Part shown: piece after piece, positions 25,162 through 33,683 of the stretch
Numbering within the stretch: the first letter of the stretch is position 1
How the letters are laid out: every line of letters begins with the position of its first letter
DNA from: Pholis gunnellus
Lineage: Eukaryota > Chordata > Actinopteri > Perciformes > Pholidae
Assembly (NCBI GenBank): GCA_910591455.2
Contig: OU342819.1
Coordinates: 20,339,762-20,403,761 of the forward strand
Direction: 5' to 3'
Length of the DNA: 64,000 nt
Program-made: the position numbers and the translations under genes
Notes under the pieces: generated by a model
The model's input: the letters and a program-made list of their open reading frames with translations, nothing else
Told to the model about the DNA's origin: nothing
Database searches by the model: none

Positions 25162-26396
25162 CAATGAATAATCACTGTAATATTCCTGTGGTATTTCTGC
25201 AAAGACCTACATTGATAGATAGAGGCTCTGAAATGAATGCTTATTGTTTGTTTGTTGTTCGTATTAGAACATTAATATATTATGTTGGTTATCAATTAAT
25301 ATACCATTTACTTTCTTGATTAAAATGTCAAAGAAATAATGAAGAAGATGCAGAATATAACATCTCAAAGGAACAGCTGACATGTTCACATTTCTTGTTT
25401 TATCCGACCAACAACCAGAAACCCAAATAAATGCAGTTCAGTGGCGGATTTGACAAAGAAAAGCAGCAAAATCATCACATTTGAGCCTTGACACAAGGAA
25501 TTCCTGACTGTAGTTTTAGCTCTATTTCATATTGTATCACTAAAATATTGGAATAATATTTCTGCAGGAGCTTCACATGTCTCTAAGGTGCATTTATAGT
25601 TCAGGATTATGTACTTTGCACTTACAATAATACAATTCACACAAATTCCTAACAGAGGCCAGCATTGCACTTGTAGTACATTAAAGTGTATTATAGTATA
25701 TCGTAATGCACTTGTAGTACACTAACATGTATTGTAGTAGATTGTAATGCACTTATAGTACATTAAGGGTATTGTAGTATATCGTAATGCACTTGTAGTA
25801 CACTAACATGTATTGTAGTAGATTGTAATGCACTTATAGTACATTAAGGGTATTGTAGTATATCGTAATGCACTTGTAGTACACTAACATGTATTGTAGT
25901 ATATTGTAGTGAATTAACGTGTATTGTAGTATATTTGAATGCACTTGTAGAACATTAAAGGGTATTGTAGTATATTGTAAGGCACTTGTAGTACATTAAC
26001 GTGTATTGTAGTATGTTGTAAGGCACTTGTACATTAAAGGGACATTTCTCTTGTACAATCCTGAAGTGACTTGTTGGCTTTAGCATATTCCTCACTGTCT
26101 CTTTAAGAAGTTTCTCGCCAGTAGGAACCCTCTCTCACTATCTCAAACAGACACACACCTACACACACACGTTCACACACGAACACGTGCACACACTCAC
26201 CTTTCATCTCGCAGCAGTCCTTGGTGCCTCTCTGGTCGGCTTTGATTGGCAGCTGGAGCAGGGACTTCAGGTTGGTCATAGAGGTCAGGTTTCCGCCTTG
26301 GGGGCCACTTCCAGGCGGGCTGCTGGCCCCAAACTGGGGGCTGGTGGCCCCGGCAGGGAGATCCGGAGGTAGGAGCTGAGTGAGAGGCCTTGACAT
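2829..26396 (-). CDS. dbp: D-site albumin promoter-binding protein (PAR-bZIP transcription factor), whole gene
   Basis: Five coding exons join in frame: 26396-26201, 20958-20684, 20178-19959, 5506-5253 and 3044-2829, 1161 nt in all, 386 residues, with GT-AG junctions throughout. The N-terminal half is Ser/Pro/Gln-rich with the conserved activation motif YMDLEEFLTENG at about 128-139. The PAR domain (about 265-315) has PDPADLALSSVPGQE and DEELKPQPMIKKARK. The bZIP (316-386) has KNNEAAKRSRDARR. PAR-bZIP proteins bind D-boxes (TTAYGTAA) as dimers in the nucleus and drive circadian-output and metabolic genes. Three blocks match mammalian DBP better than TEF or HLF: LLWERTLP, DPRRHRFS and NQISVRAAFLE. 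The end of the zipper is more HLF-like, so this rests on diagnostic residues, not a tree. Fish often keep two dbp copies and I cannot tell which this is. Confidence 0.88.
3045..5252 (-). other. dbp intron 4
   Basis: A 2.2-kb intron with a GTACTA donor at 5252 and a CAG acceptor at 3045. It contains a GA run at about 3090-3115 near the acceptor (read as CT on the gene strand, which lengthens the pyrimidine tract). No other gene is visible. Confidence 0.85.
5253..5506 (-). CDS. dbp: dbp coding exon 4: PAR domain
   Basis: The exon starts after the acceptor CTCTTCCTCCCAG, completing a glycine codon begun by exon 3, and ends ...VPNEQK at a phase-0 GTACTA donor. It encodes about residues 231-315. 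A Pro/Gly-rich lead-in (CPPGPPGPPAAANGNSDITV) runs into the proline-and-acidic-rich (PAR) domain, with NFDPDPADLALSSVPGQE and FDPRRHRFSDEELKPQP. This domain distinguishes DBP/TEF/HLF from other bZIP proteins and extends the DNA-binding surface. Confidence 0.95.
8256..8272 (+). repeat. C17 homopolymer
   Basis: Seventeen consecutive C bases inside dbp intron 3. It is a simple repeat with no coding value. Confidence 0.95.
10471..10672 (+). mobile_element. Probable dispersed repeat fragment (MITE-like)
   Basis: The stretch containing TTTAGCAGCTAAAGAGACGG and, later, AAAGATAATGTTGCCGAGTG resembles a non-autonomous repeat that I recall being widespread in percomorph genomes. No terminal inverted repeats or target-site duplications are clear, so the ends are approximate. 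The identification is from memory. Confidence 0.4.
12580..12830 (+). repeat. Degenerate AGT/AGC triplet zone
   Basis: The segment is dominated by imperfect AGT, AGC and CAG triplets (such as GTAGTAGAAGAAG and CAGCAGTAGCTCAGCAGCCC). It looks like an aged trinucleotide repeat in dbp intron 3. There is no supported coding frame. Confidence 0.6.
13623..13678 (+). repeat. (CA)28 microsatellite
   Basis: An uninterrupted CA array in dbp intron 3. A second imperfect CA array follows at 13793-13845. Frames through both are pure His/Thr or Cys/Val artefacts. Confidence 0.97.
13738..13749. promoter_or_regulatory. Two abutting CACGTG E-boxes
   Basis: Two perfect CACGTG palindromes sit back to back between the two CA arrays of dbp intron 3. 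CACGTG is the CLOCK:BMAL1/USF/MYC site, and mammalian Dbp is a CLOCK:BMAL1 target through E-boxes in its promoter and introns. Here the flanks are CA/TG-rich, so a chance origin from microsatellite drift is possible. Confidence 0.25.
15596..15607. promoter_or_regulatory. E-box with overlapping ACGTGG half
   Basis: CACGTGACGTGG contains a perfect E-box (15596-15601) fused to a CRE/E-box-like GACGTGG. It lies just before the long GA array, inside dbp intron 3. This is a motif match only. Confidence 0.25.
15632..15852. repeat. Paired GA array and CT array (mirror purine/pyrimidine tracts)
   Basis: A roughly 110-bp GA-rich tract (15632-15750) is followed about 50 bp later by a 50-bp CT tract (15803-15852). 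The two arms are complementary and could fold into a long hairpin or a triplex. Arg/Glu or Ser/Leu frames through them are artefacts. Confidence 0.9.
16407..16697. mobile_element. MITE with terminal inverted repeats, copy 1
   Basis: The left end reads TTAAAGGAGTGCAGCGTTTA and the right end, reverse-complemented, reads TTAAAGGTGCAGTGTGCAGG, giving about 30-bp imperfect terminal inverted repeats on a 291-bp element with no coding sequence. The interior (GGCTACCGTAGAAACATGGC on the minus strand) matches the repeat at 59741 in opposite orientation. The family is common in perciform genomes as I recall. No target-site duplication is obvious. Confidence 0.75.
16738..17157 (+). mobile_element. Perciform dispersed repeat with GTTAGCATGCTAACAT core
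   Basis: The segment contains TAGCATGCTAACATCTGC, then CATCCTCTGGGGAACATTAC and CAATCCATCCAATTTTTGTTG. I recognise this order from a non-coding repeat abundant in perch-like fish. Inside it, a block resembling AGGATCA...CCTCTGGGAA recurs, so the copy may be internally rearranged. The ends are approximate. Confidence 0.6.
19959..20178 (-). CDS. dbp: dbp coding exon 3: Ser/Pro/Gln-rich segment
   Basis: The exon follows a CTCTCCTCCCAG acceptor in phase 0 and ends with one base of a glycine codon before GTGAGTGAATG. It encodes residues 158-230: SSQSAVPNQSSQCPP, two serine runs, LLGLETVQPQ, a proline run, a Q7 tract and GMMGGPECHHG. The composition suits a low-complexity activation region. In mammalian DBP/TEF/HLF this segment belongs to the same exon as the upstream activation motif, so the exon boundary here is unusual. 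Confidence 0.85.
20179..20683 (-). other. dbp intron 2 (505 bp)
   Basis: A short intron with good GTAAAC and CCTCCCAG sites. Reading through it on the gene strand gives in-frame stops, so it is a real intron and not coding sequence. Four-exon mammalian homologues lack an intron here. Confidence 0.8.
20684..20958 (-). CDS. dbp: dbp coding exon 2: activation motif
   Basis: The acceptor TTCTCTATCCAG and donor CCCAG/GTAAAC bound 275 nt encoding about residues 66-157. The exon starts by completing an Asp codon (KDKDKPSDSDEE, as in the KDKDK region of HLF), runs through a Gly/Ala/Pro repeat (GGAPGSGGAPGSG), and contains SAFLGPLLWERTLP and YMDLEEFLTENG. These conserved blocks identify the PAR-bZIP activation region. 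It ends at IPSQ. Confidence 0.92.
21953..21982 (+). repeat. G30 homopolymer
   Basis: Thirty consecutive G bases in dbp intron 1, a C-run on the transcribed-RNA strand. Length in an assembly is unreliable for such runs. Confidence 0.95.
25667..26040 (+). repeat. Minisatellite, 40-41-bp unit with 81-bp higher-order repeat
   Basis: Units starting GCACTTGTAGTACA begin near 25667, 25708, 25749, 25789, 25830 and 25870, then less regularly at 25941, 25982 and 26023. Spacing is 40-41 bp. The 81-bp pair at 25708-25788 is repeated without a visible mismatch at 25789-25869, which implies a recent tandem duplication of a two-unit block. It lies about 160 bp from dbp exon 1, inside intron 1. Confidence 0.9.
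26201..26396 (-). CDS. dbp: dbp coding exon 1: N-terminus
   Basis: The exon starts at ATG (26396) with MSRPLTQLLPPDLP and ends CCEMK plus one base at donor GTGAGTG. It encodes residues 1-65, Ser/Pro/Gly-rich, with the conserved LKSLLQLPIK patch, comparable to RSLLxxPLK near the start of HLF. The ATG has G at -3 and is followed by a long open frame that joins correctly to exon 2. No better upstream ATG in frame was seen. Confidence 0.85.
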
Positions 26397-27355
26397 AACT
26401 TCAATGGAGGAGGAGGTGGGAGTTTAAAGGGGGGAGGAGGAGGTGGAGGAGGAGGAGGAGGCGGCGAGGAGGAACAGAACCTGCAGACCTTAAGTTCAAG
26501 ATCAAAATAATCCAATTAGCGACACTAATTGACAGGCGCGACGTCAAAAAGTGCGCGCGCTCAAGATCTCCACCTGATACCCCGCTTTTCCGCCCGTCCC
26601 ATGAAGAAAAAAACGTGTACTAAAAACAACACTAAAAAAAAAAGAAAGGTGGCACTTATCTCCAAAATGGCACCATGTCCGCCGAGTCTAATGCATCCTC
26701 TCAGACTGGCCGAGCGCTCACGAGCTGCTGTCACCTCTTTCTCTTCTTTTCTTATTTAACTAACTCAGCTCCGCACTAATAAACGCACCACAGGAAGACG
26801 GACTGAATCCTGGAGCTCTGCAGCGAGAGAAGTGGTCCACCCCCCCCCCCCCCCACCCCCCTCTCCAACTCCTTCGAGTTTGTTGGAGATTAAAAAAAAA
26901 AAAGAACACTCACAAACTCACCCTCGGGTCCTGCTGATTGATTGATCGATCGATCGATCGATCGGAGAGTCTTTAGTCCGGAGGTGGAAAAGCAAAAAAA
27001 AAATGACGACTGGAAGCAGATTGAAGCGGCGGTAGAGTCCCATGCAGTGAGTAGAGACAGAGGAGTAGAAACAGTAGAAAAAAATAACTTGTGATTAAAT
27101 ATGAGCGAGAAAATATAAGATGAAGGAAATAAAGAGAAGCCCCCCAAAAAATAATAATATCCAGTAGTATGAGAGTCAGATAGATGAGACTGATGGCTCT
27201 TATTTTCCTCCCTCTCTCTCCCTCCCTTTCGCTCCCTCGCTCTCTCTCTCTTTTCCTCTCTCTCTCTCTCTCTCTCTCACACACCTCTCTCTAATTTCCT
27301 CGTTCTTTCTGATTCTCTCTCTCTCCCTCTCTCTCTCCCTCTCTCCCCCCAAGTC
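26397..27355 (-). other. dbp: dbp 5' leader region
   Basis: Between the ATG and the proposed promoter lie CTC/GGA triplets, a C15 run (26840-26854), a GATC/GATT tetranucleotide array (26936-26963) and a long TC/CT-rich stretch (27205-27350). Most of this would be 5' UTR if transcription starts near 27.35 kb. No splice pair is convincing. The extent is inferred. Confidence 0.45.
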
Positions 27356-27480
27356 AGCTGGAACCAACACGGGCCGCTCGTGTGACGTCAGCGCTCACGG
27401 GGGAAAGGCGACTGGGGGCGTGGAACCTTTGCATAAAGAGGCCACGCCCCCACTGTCCTCGGCAACGCGCTCTGCGTTCA
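27356..27480 (-). promoter_or_regulatory. Candidate dbp proximal promoter (CRE and GC boxes)
   Basis: The 125 bp contain a perfect palindromic CRE, TGACGTCA, at 27383-27390, two GGGGGCGTGG Sp/KLF-type boxes (about 27414-27423 and, inverted, 27440-27452) and a TTTATGCAAAG TATA/octamer-like stretch between them on the minus strand. The position, upstream of a pyrimidine-rich leader and exon 1, suits a promoter. CRE-driven induction is plausible but inferred. Confidence 0.55.
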
Positions 27481-28439
27481 CGGGTGCATGGGAAAGCTGG
27501 ACAATCTGAACTTTTCCCACTTGTGGACAAATGCGATACCGGCTTAATTAAATTTATTAAAAAAGTGAAACGTACAGGAGTCAGAGCATTAAAGGGAAAG
27601 TTCACCCAGGAATTAAAAATATATCTTTCTTCATCATGTTGGACCTATGGTGGAGAGAAAGTCGTTATGATTTGCGTTGTTTTTTTATTGCATTTGGTGG
27701 GTTTTAAAGTATTGATTGGGCTGGAAACTGTCACTCTGATCTGGTACCACTCGCTCAGAAGCCAGACCTCCGGGTAAGGGAAACACTGTCAGCTCTGTTG
27801 GTGTATTTTGTTCCGTTAGCAGCGAGCCACCGGCTCCGTCATCGGCATGTTGAGAGCCCCTGAGAGTCAATATAAATTATTAATATCCCAAACCCTGTCT
27901 ATTGCACCTTTAAGGTATAATAATAATAATAAATGTTATTTGTTAGCGCTTTAAAAAGGTACTTAGAGGCACTTTACATGGCAAAGACAGAAACAATAAA
28001 AGCAATAACAATATAAATGTAAGTAGAAGATTAAATTCTAAGTTTAGATTATTAAAAATGGTGTTTAACTTATTATACAAGTTAGTTTGTTAGAAACTTT
28101 ATTGGACACAATGTGGAAAAGTGTCTTTGGCTTCACCGTCAATATAAATCACAAATAAGACAAAAGTGGGAATCAGTAAAAACAGTCATCTTGGAATGAA
28201 ATGCGATCAAATAGCCTCAAAATTGTACATTGAGCAGAATTTTGAAGCTATTATAACAATATTTGTAATATATTTGATATATTATCATTATTTAATATAC
28301 TATAAAGTCTCATTTTCAGTTCACTTAAGTAGCAGTGTAGTGGTTAAAACACAAAAGTGAACCCAAAATGTTGGTGTGCTTTTTAATAGTGGGATTTAAT
28401 AGTGTGCCCGTATTTGTGATTCCTCCGGTTGTACATGAA

Positions 28440-28600
28440 CGCAACACAGATTTGCATAAAGCACAACACCTCCCAGCAATTCCAGCCAATGGCTGACAGC
28501 GGCTGGGACCGCTGCGGACTAAGCCACGCCCACCCTGATCTGAGCTCCTTCCTGGATGGACCGTGAACGCACCCCGCCCCTCTCTTCTTCTCTCACGCTG
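28440..28600. promoter_or_regulatory. Promoter-like cluster 2 (CCAAT, GC boxes)
   Basis: A GC-rich island in A/T-rich surroundings, with CAGCCAATGGCTG (NF-Y-type CCAAT inside a near-palindrome), CCACGCCCACC and CCCCGCCCCTC. It may be an alternative dbp promoter or an enhancer. There is no direct evidence of transcription. Confidence 0.35.
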
Positions 28601-29089
28601 TCATCTTTAAACAGGGAGGCCCAAAAAACAACAGCAATGACCACTGAGTAGTAAACCCCTAAAAAAAAAAAAAAAGTCTCGAGACGTCAGGATGCGGTTT
28701 GCTTCCTTCATGATGTTTTCCCCTTCTCGGTTTCATCTGAGAAATGTGGGACATCTGATTGGTTTTTTTTGGTTTTTTTTCCCCAAAACGTGACATGATT
28801 TGAAGAGTCAGAATAATCAGCTCAAACAAAGCTTTGATGTTTGTGGGCGGATGTGTTATATCTGTAACGTTTTGTATCAAATATGTAACAGTTTGCTACA
28901 TTTCCTATGTTGCGATTTGTCAGAAACATAAACTGATACATTGTGTATATAATGTGTCTTTTAATACATTGAGTGGTTCACATTAGGTTTAAAGTGGTTC
29001 GTTGTATCTAATCCCATGTAATGAACACGGTCACGTTCGTCTGTTTTTCTCCTTGTTTAAATGTCCCTATCTGCCTCTCGCGCTCGGAA

Positions 29090-29300
29090 CACCAAAGAAG
29101 CACATGGCTTCGGCACGCGCTGACTGTTGCCTACCGGCGACCCTGCCGCGTCACGATTGGCTGAATGTAGGTCAGTCGCTGCCTCCACCGCACTCCCATT
29201 GGTCAGAATTAGGTCACAGTCTCCGCCCACAGGTTTCCCTATGCAACTGCCGCGTGACGGCCCGTCTGGAACGAGGGAGGGGGGAGGGGGAGGGGGGGGG
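29090..29300 (-). promoter_or_regulatory. Promoter-like cluster 3 (two CCAAT boxes, CRE halves)
   Basis: On the minus strand two CCAAT boxes (TCAGCCAATCG at 29154-29164 and CTGACCAATGGG at 29194-29205) lie 42 bp apart. GTGGGCGGAG (a GC box) and two GTGACG-type CRE halves flank them. This density of NF-Y, Sp and CRE motifs is typical of a vertebrate promoter. It could be an upstream alternative dbp promoter, since TEF and HLF also use alternative first exons. I could not identify a matching first-exon donor. Confidence 0.4.
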
Positions 29301-30320
29301 GGAGTGATTGTGGATTAGTGTTTAAAAAAAAAGAAAATCACATTTATTTGTTTCTTTGTATCAAATTCACCAAAAAAATATAAAAATAAAAATAAAAAAT
29401 ATAAAATATATTTAGAGTAATAAAAGAAAAGTGCCAAAAAAAATGAACATGAAAAAAATACAATTAAATAAAAAAAGGATAAAAATAAGAAATGAAAATA
29501 TAATTAATATTTTTTAATGTAGTACTTCCTAGGCTGCATGTTTTATTTACCTATTATATAGTGTTAAACAGTATATATATATATATATAATAATAATATA
29601 TATATATTATTTGTTTCATTTCGGTATCCTGTGTATTTGCTTGTTGGTGTGTTGCATGTTTTGACTTCTCTGTTGTATCGTAAAATAGCTTAATTCCCTT
29701 ATAATATTAATAACTGTCTACACTGCATGCATACAAACAATGTCAAAGCATTTTATTTCATTTTATAGTCTTTTCTCAGGATGACTTTGTCCAGAAACTA
29801 CAGCTGAAAAATCTAATTAAAATGTTTTGAATAAAGATAAAAAATGCACTTGTGGGTAACTTTAGGACATTTACAGCAATGTTTATTAATGTGCACATTA
29901 ATGTGCACCGTCCCTGCTGAATAAATAGATAAAAACATCTTGGTGTGGTTTCATTAGTGTTCTTTGGTTGTGCACACAGGTATGTACATAATGGCCTGTT
30001 TGGTCTCGTTAATCAAGTCCTGTCATGTGTATTTTGTGCAGATCAGAGTGAAAGCTGCAATGGCAAATCCATAACTTCAATAACAGCCTAATAATAACCG
30101 CCTACAACGGAAATAAAGGTGTAAATCACTCTTGAACACGCCACATCATGCATTTCTTGTTGATACTAATTTGACTGATTCATAAATCAGACGCAGCAGC
30201 TGCACTGTGGGAACAACAGTTCTTGGAAAGGACCTGAAAAAGCCTGCAAGTCCTATCTGGTGACAGAGCGCCGTCATATATACGTGACAGGAATGTGCTA
30301 GTAGTAAGAGTCCAAAATTA

Positions 30321-30323
<3 letters not shown>

Positions 30324-30364
<41 letters not shown>
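30324..30364 (+). repeat. (GT)20 microsatellite
   Basis: An uninterrupted GT array in the dbp-znf865 intergenic region. Confidence 0.97.
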
Positions 30365-30368
<4 letters not shown>

Positions 30369-30506
30369 TACACGCTGGCATGCATTAGTGAAAGTGAGGA
30401 ACAACAGCTTGACTCCACTAATGTGTGATCTGAGTTTCACGAGCCATTTCCAAATCACATTATTTGCCCCCTCGTTCCTCCAGCCATCAGTTTAAAGTGT
30501 TTAAAT

Positions 30507-30521
30507 GGCGCCATCTAGTGG
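30507..30521 (-). promoter_or_regulatory. CTCF consensus match
   Basis: The minus strand reads CCACTAGATGGCGCC, which fits the vertebrate CTCF core CCASYAGRKGGCRSY at all 15 positions. It lies between the dbp promoter clusters and the znf865 3' end, a sensible place for an insulator. Occupancy cannot be inferred from sequence alone. Confidence 0.5.
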
Positions 30522-32662
30522 CCGTTTGACAGCAATGCACCGAAACATTACATCACCAGCAGTGGAACGTGACCGAGTACTTCTACAACATTGAGTTCAA
30601 TAACACAAAATCAAATAGCAAACTAACCCTAAAAACTGTATATTTAGACTTGTTTAAGCTATTATGACAATATTTGTTGTAGTCATTTTTATCATAATAG
30701 TAATAATAGTTTAAGATTACAATTTTCATATTGATTTTGATTGTAATAAAGTGGAGGAGGCGTTGCTTTGTGTGCTGTGTTAACTGTATTAAAAAGCCTC
30801 TTGCATCAGATTAAAACACATCGACAGAGCTGAAAACAGGAGAAGTCTTTTTAGAGGCCTGAGGTTCTCACAGGACCAACGCACCATGATCTCATAGATA
30901 TGATGCATCGCTGTAGCTTAAACGAGCAAACAGTATATAAAGGAGTTAAATGTATGAGTGTAGGTTAAATTCAATATACACAATGCAGAAGTAATAACCA
31001 TGAATCATTATTTTACTGCACAATAAGTAGTTTAAGTACATTGTTCTTGCATCTGTAGGTAAAGGTTTTGAATGCAGGACTTCTACTTGTAATGGAGTAT
31101 TTTCACAGTACTTTCCTTCAGTTAAAGGACCGTAAATAACAGCTTTTATAACTAGAGCATCCTCTTCTCCACAGTGTTTCATGAGACACGCGTCTCCTCA
31201 GGCGGATGCTCATGAAGCTCCAGGTGCACAACACCTGAGCTCTGATCACCGATGTATCTGGAGCTGCAGCTCTGTGAGGGGAGTGAGGAAAGGAGGGAGG
31301 GAGGGAGGAAAGGAGGGAGGAGGGACAGGCAGCGTGTCAGAGAGGGAAGCCACTTCAGCATCCCTGTAGGAGGAAAAGAGTGGATAAAAATACACAGAGT
31401 GAATTAATGATCAGAAACGAGCTGCTGTGTTCGTGTCGTTCTGAGAGTTCTACTGGAGGAGGAGCCGGTGGTGCTGGGTCCTCACGGGGTTCAAAGGTTA
31501 TTAATGAAGAAAGAGTTTAATGTTCCTTAGATCCAAACAACTATAATCCATGTTTTCTACCATCACAACAGAAACCATCGTAAACCAAAAGTCCCGTCCA
31601 AGTAGAACTGTTTCTTAAGACTTCCTTACACAGCTTTTAACTTCTAAATATTCTTGTCCGTCTGAAACTCAAGCTGTTTTAATCAACTGAATTATTGGAT
31701 TGGATATAAGAAACTAACATGTATGACTGAAGAAAATGTATTTCTTTTAAGGATAATACTTTAAACTGAATCAAAAGTACAACTAAATGAAATAAATGTC
31801 ATCAGTAGTTTGGATTCAGGGACTATTTCTTGTACCCTGAACATCTGGGACGATGTTTTGTTTTGAATCCACCATGAGTGAAACCTCATTGAGTCACGTC
31901 GTGTTGGGCTGTGGGCTGAAACACACACAAAATAAAACCACATCTGTGTGGTGAGATACAACCAGCAGGAAGTAAAACATTATTTTAGTGGTTTGGGTTT
32001 AAACTCACTGCTGCGGTTCAGCCTCGAGAAGGAAAACCTCCGTTCTTCTTCTAAATGATCCGATCGGTGCAACGAACAACACGTCTGCTACGACTCGTCT
32101 GTTTCACTCATAACAAGTGTGAGGATACGATTATATGATTATAATACATGTAGGTACGGAAGTAAGGAGGAGAAGGAATTAAAATGGTCAAAATGAATCT
32201 AGGAGCAGCTTGAATTAAGGCCGACTGGCACATTATTTGATTTATTATATTTTTGTTAAGTTTTAAGAGGCTGTAAATTCTGCATATTTTTTTATAATAA
32301 TGTCCAATAAGTCTCCTGAAAAAGACACGTTTGGTCGTAAATAGAGATAATACTTCTTTGGTAACCTTCTAAAGAAAACGTTTGAAATCTGTCAATAAAA
32401 AGGCAATTTAGGCAAAAAGATATATATTTCAGAAAGTATTACATTAAGGAAATCCTATTTTCCATAAATGTAGTAATAAACTATAAAGTTTTAACTTTGA
32501 CAATTCCAAAGGAAATTTAGGATTCATAAAATAAAAACATTTTTAAACCCAAATTCCAAAGCACCAGAGTGAAATAACTTCTTCTTCATCGCCACTAGAA
32601 AGGGAGCGCTCTGCTCTTAACATGAACTTAAACCAACAGCAGCATTTCAGATTTTTTGTTTT

Positions 32663-32668
32663 TTTATT
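32663..32668 (-). promoter_or_regulatory. Candidate znf865 polyadenylation signal AATAAA
   Basis: A canonical AATAAA on the minus strand, about 1 kb past the znf865 stop codon. It is the first canonical hexamer I noticed downstream of the gene, but others further on are possible. Confidence 0.35.
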
Positions 32669-33655
32669 TGATTCGAGGGTTTTCAACAACTCACTTTTAG
32701 GCAAAGAAAAGGATAGTAATTTAGTAATAATATTACATGTTTTAGTTTTACAGGGAGGAAAAGAAAGAACACGTCTGGACAGGACCTAAGTAATGAACTA
32801 TGTGTACACGCTTATGTTACAGAAATTGGGCATAACTGTGGCAATGAGGGAGCAGATAAAAGGGAAACAATATCACATCGATACATATACTCGTCCCGCT
32901 GTTTTACAAAGATAGTCCCCTCCCACCCACACAATACCAACGATGATAAAAGAAATGATACCTGGAGTAAAAAACAGCCAATAATCAATATATAATAAAA
33001 TATAATACGAATTGTACAGTACACTCCGGTTATTTCTGTTGTCCTTTTTCAAATCCTCAACACATTAACAGTTTGAGTCGCGTTGGTTTTCTCCGTCCAC
33101 GCCTCGTTAAAAAAATGACAAAAGTAGTGTACATTAAAAACAAGGTCAACACTGTTCTGTTTCATCGACTGCCTTTTGATGGACAGATCACACCTTTTTA
33201 CTTTTCATGAGGATTTCTAGTTTTCTCTTAAAAAGATCTATTTATCTTGGAGGGCAGATGTCATCTCGGTATGAAAAATAAAAAGTGAGAGATTCTCCAC
33301 TGGGGTAACAAATAAAACACATTCAGAGCAAGAGACACGGACTATACGTTTAACTGTGAATAATGTGGAAACAATACACCGGTACTACAAAGGTACCTCA
33401 CTTCTACGGCCGCCTTCCAAAATCCATAATTATGCGCAAAAACACTGCTAACGGGGGAAAGTAAAAGTTCCTCCACCTCAGGAAAAACGGAGACAGATGA
33501 GGGTGGTTCTGATTGAAGGATACAGATGTGTGGGGGTGTTACGTAGTTACACTAAACCCTCCGTTCTCCCTCCTTGTTCTGTTAAAAACTTCTTGCTCGC
33601 TTCTTGGATTATTTAAAAAAAATAAAACATCAAAACAATCTAGTCTAGAAAACTG

Positions 33656-33679
33656 TTTTTTTTTTTTTTTTTTTTTTTT
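33656..33679 (-). repeat. A24 run four bases after the znf865 stop
   Basis: Twenty-four consecutive A on the gene strand (T on the plus strand) begin four bases after the TAG at 33684-33686. It is a simple homopolymer within the 3' UTR. Confidence 0.95.
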
Positions 33680-33683
33680 GTTT

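Larger units (their letters stand above)
20959..26200 (-). other. dbp intron 1 (5.2 kb)
   Basis: Bounded by donor GTGAGTGTGTG at 26200 and acceptor CTATCCAG at 20959. It contains a CA array at 21382-21409, a G30 run, an AAC/CAA triplet run near 23587-23611, polypyrimidine and CTC-triplet stretches at 24920-24970, a CA array at 25122-25160 and the 40-bp minisatellite. No other gene is seen. A single CACGTG occurs at 26184-26189, a few bases inside the donor. Confidence 0.8.
29301..32662. other. Intergenic region between dbp and znf865
   Basis: No coding sequence is supported. It holds a very A/T-rich stretch (29330-29640), a (TG)20 array, a strong CTCF motif match at 30507-30521 and purine-rich AGGG repeats at 31270-31325. 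The rest is unremarkable A/T-rich DNA. Confidence 0.7.
32650..33683 (-). other. znf865: znf865 3' UTR (inferred)
   Basis: Non-coding sequence directly after the stop codon, ending near the AATAAA at 32663. It starts with an A24 run. No other coding sequence is seen. The end is inferred from the hexamer only. Confidence 0.4.

Noticed and set aside
5507..26396. A general enrichment of CACGTG E-boxes in dbp introns
   Set aside because: I counted roughly ten in the window, not more than expected by chance for a hexamer in 64 kb; only the local cluster is reported.
27382..27777. A 131-codon plus-strand frame starting at the dbp promoter
   Set aside because: It starts at a non-ATG codon (GTG), has no recognisable domain and runs through repeat-like sequence (TTAAAGGGAAAGTTCACCCA).
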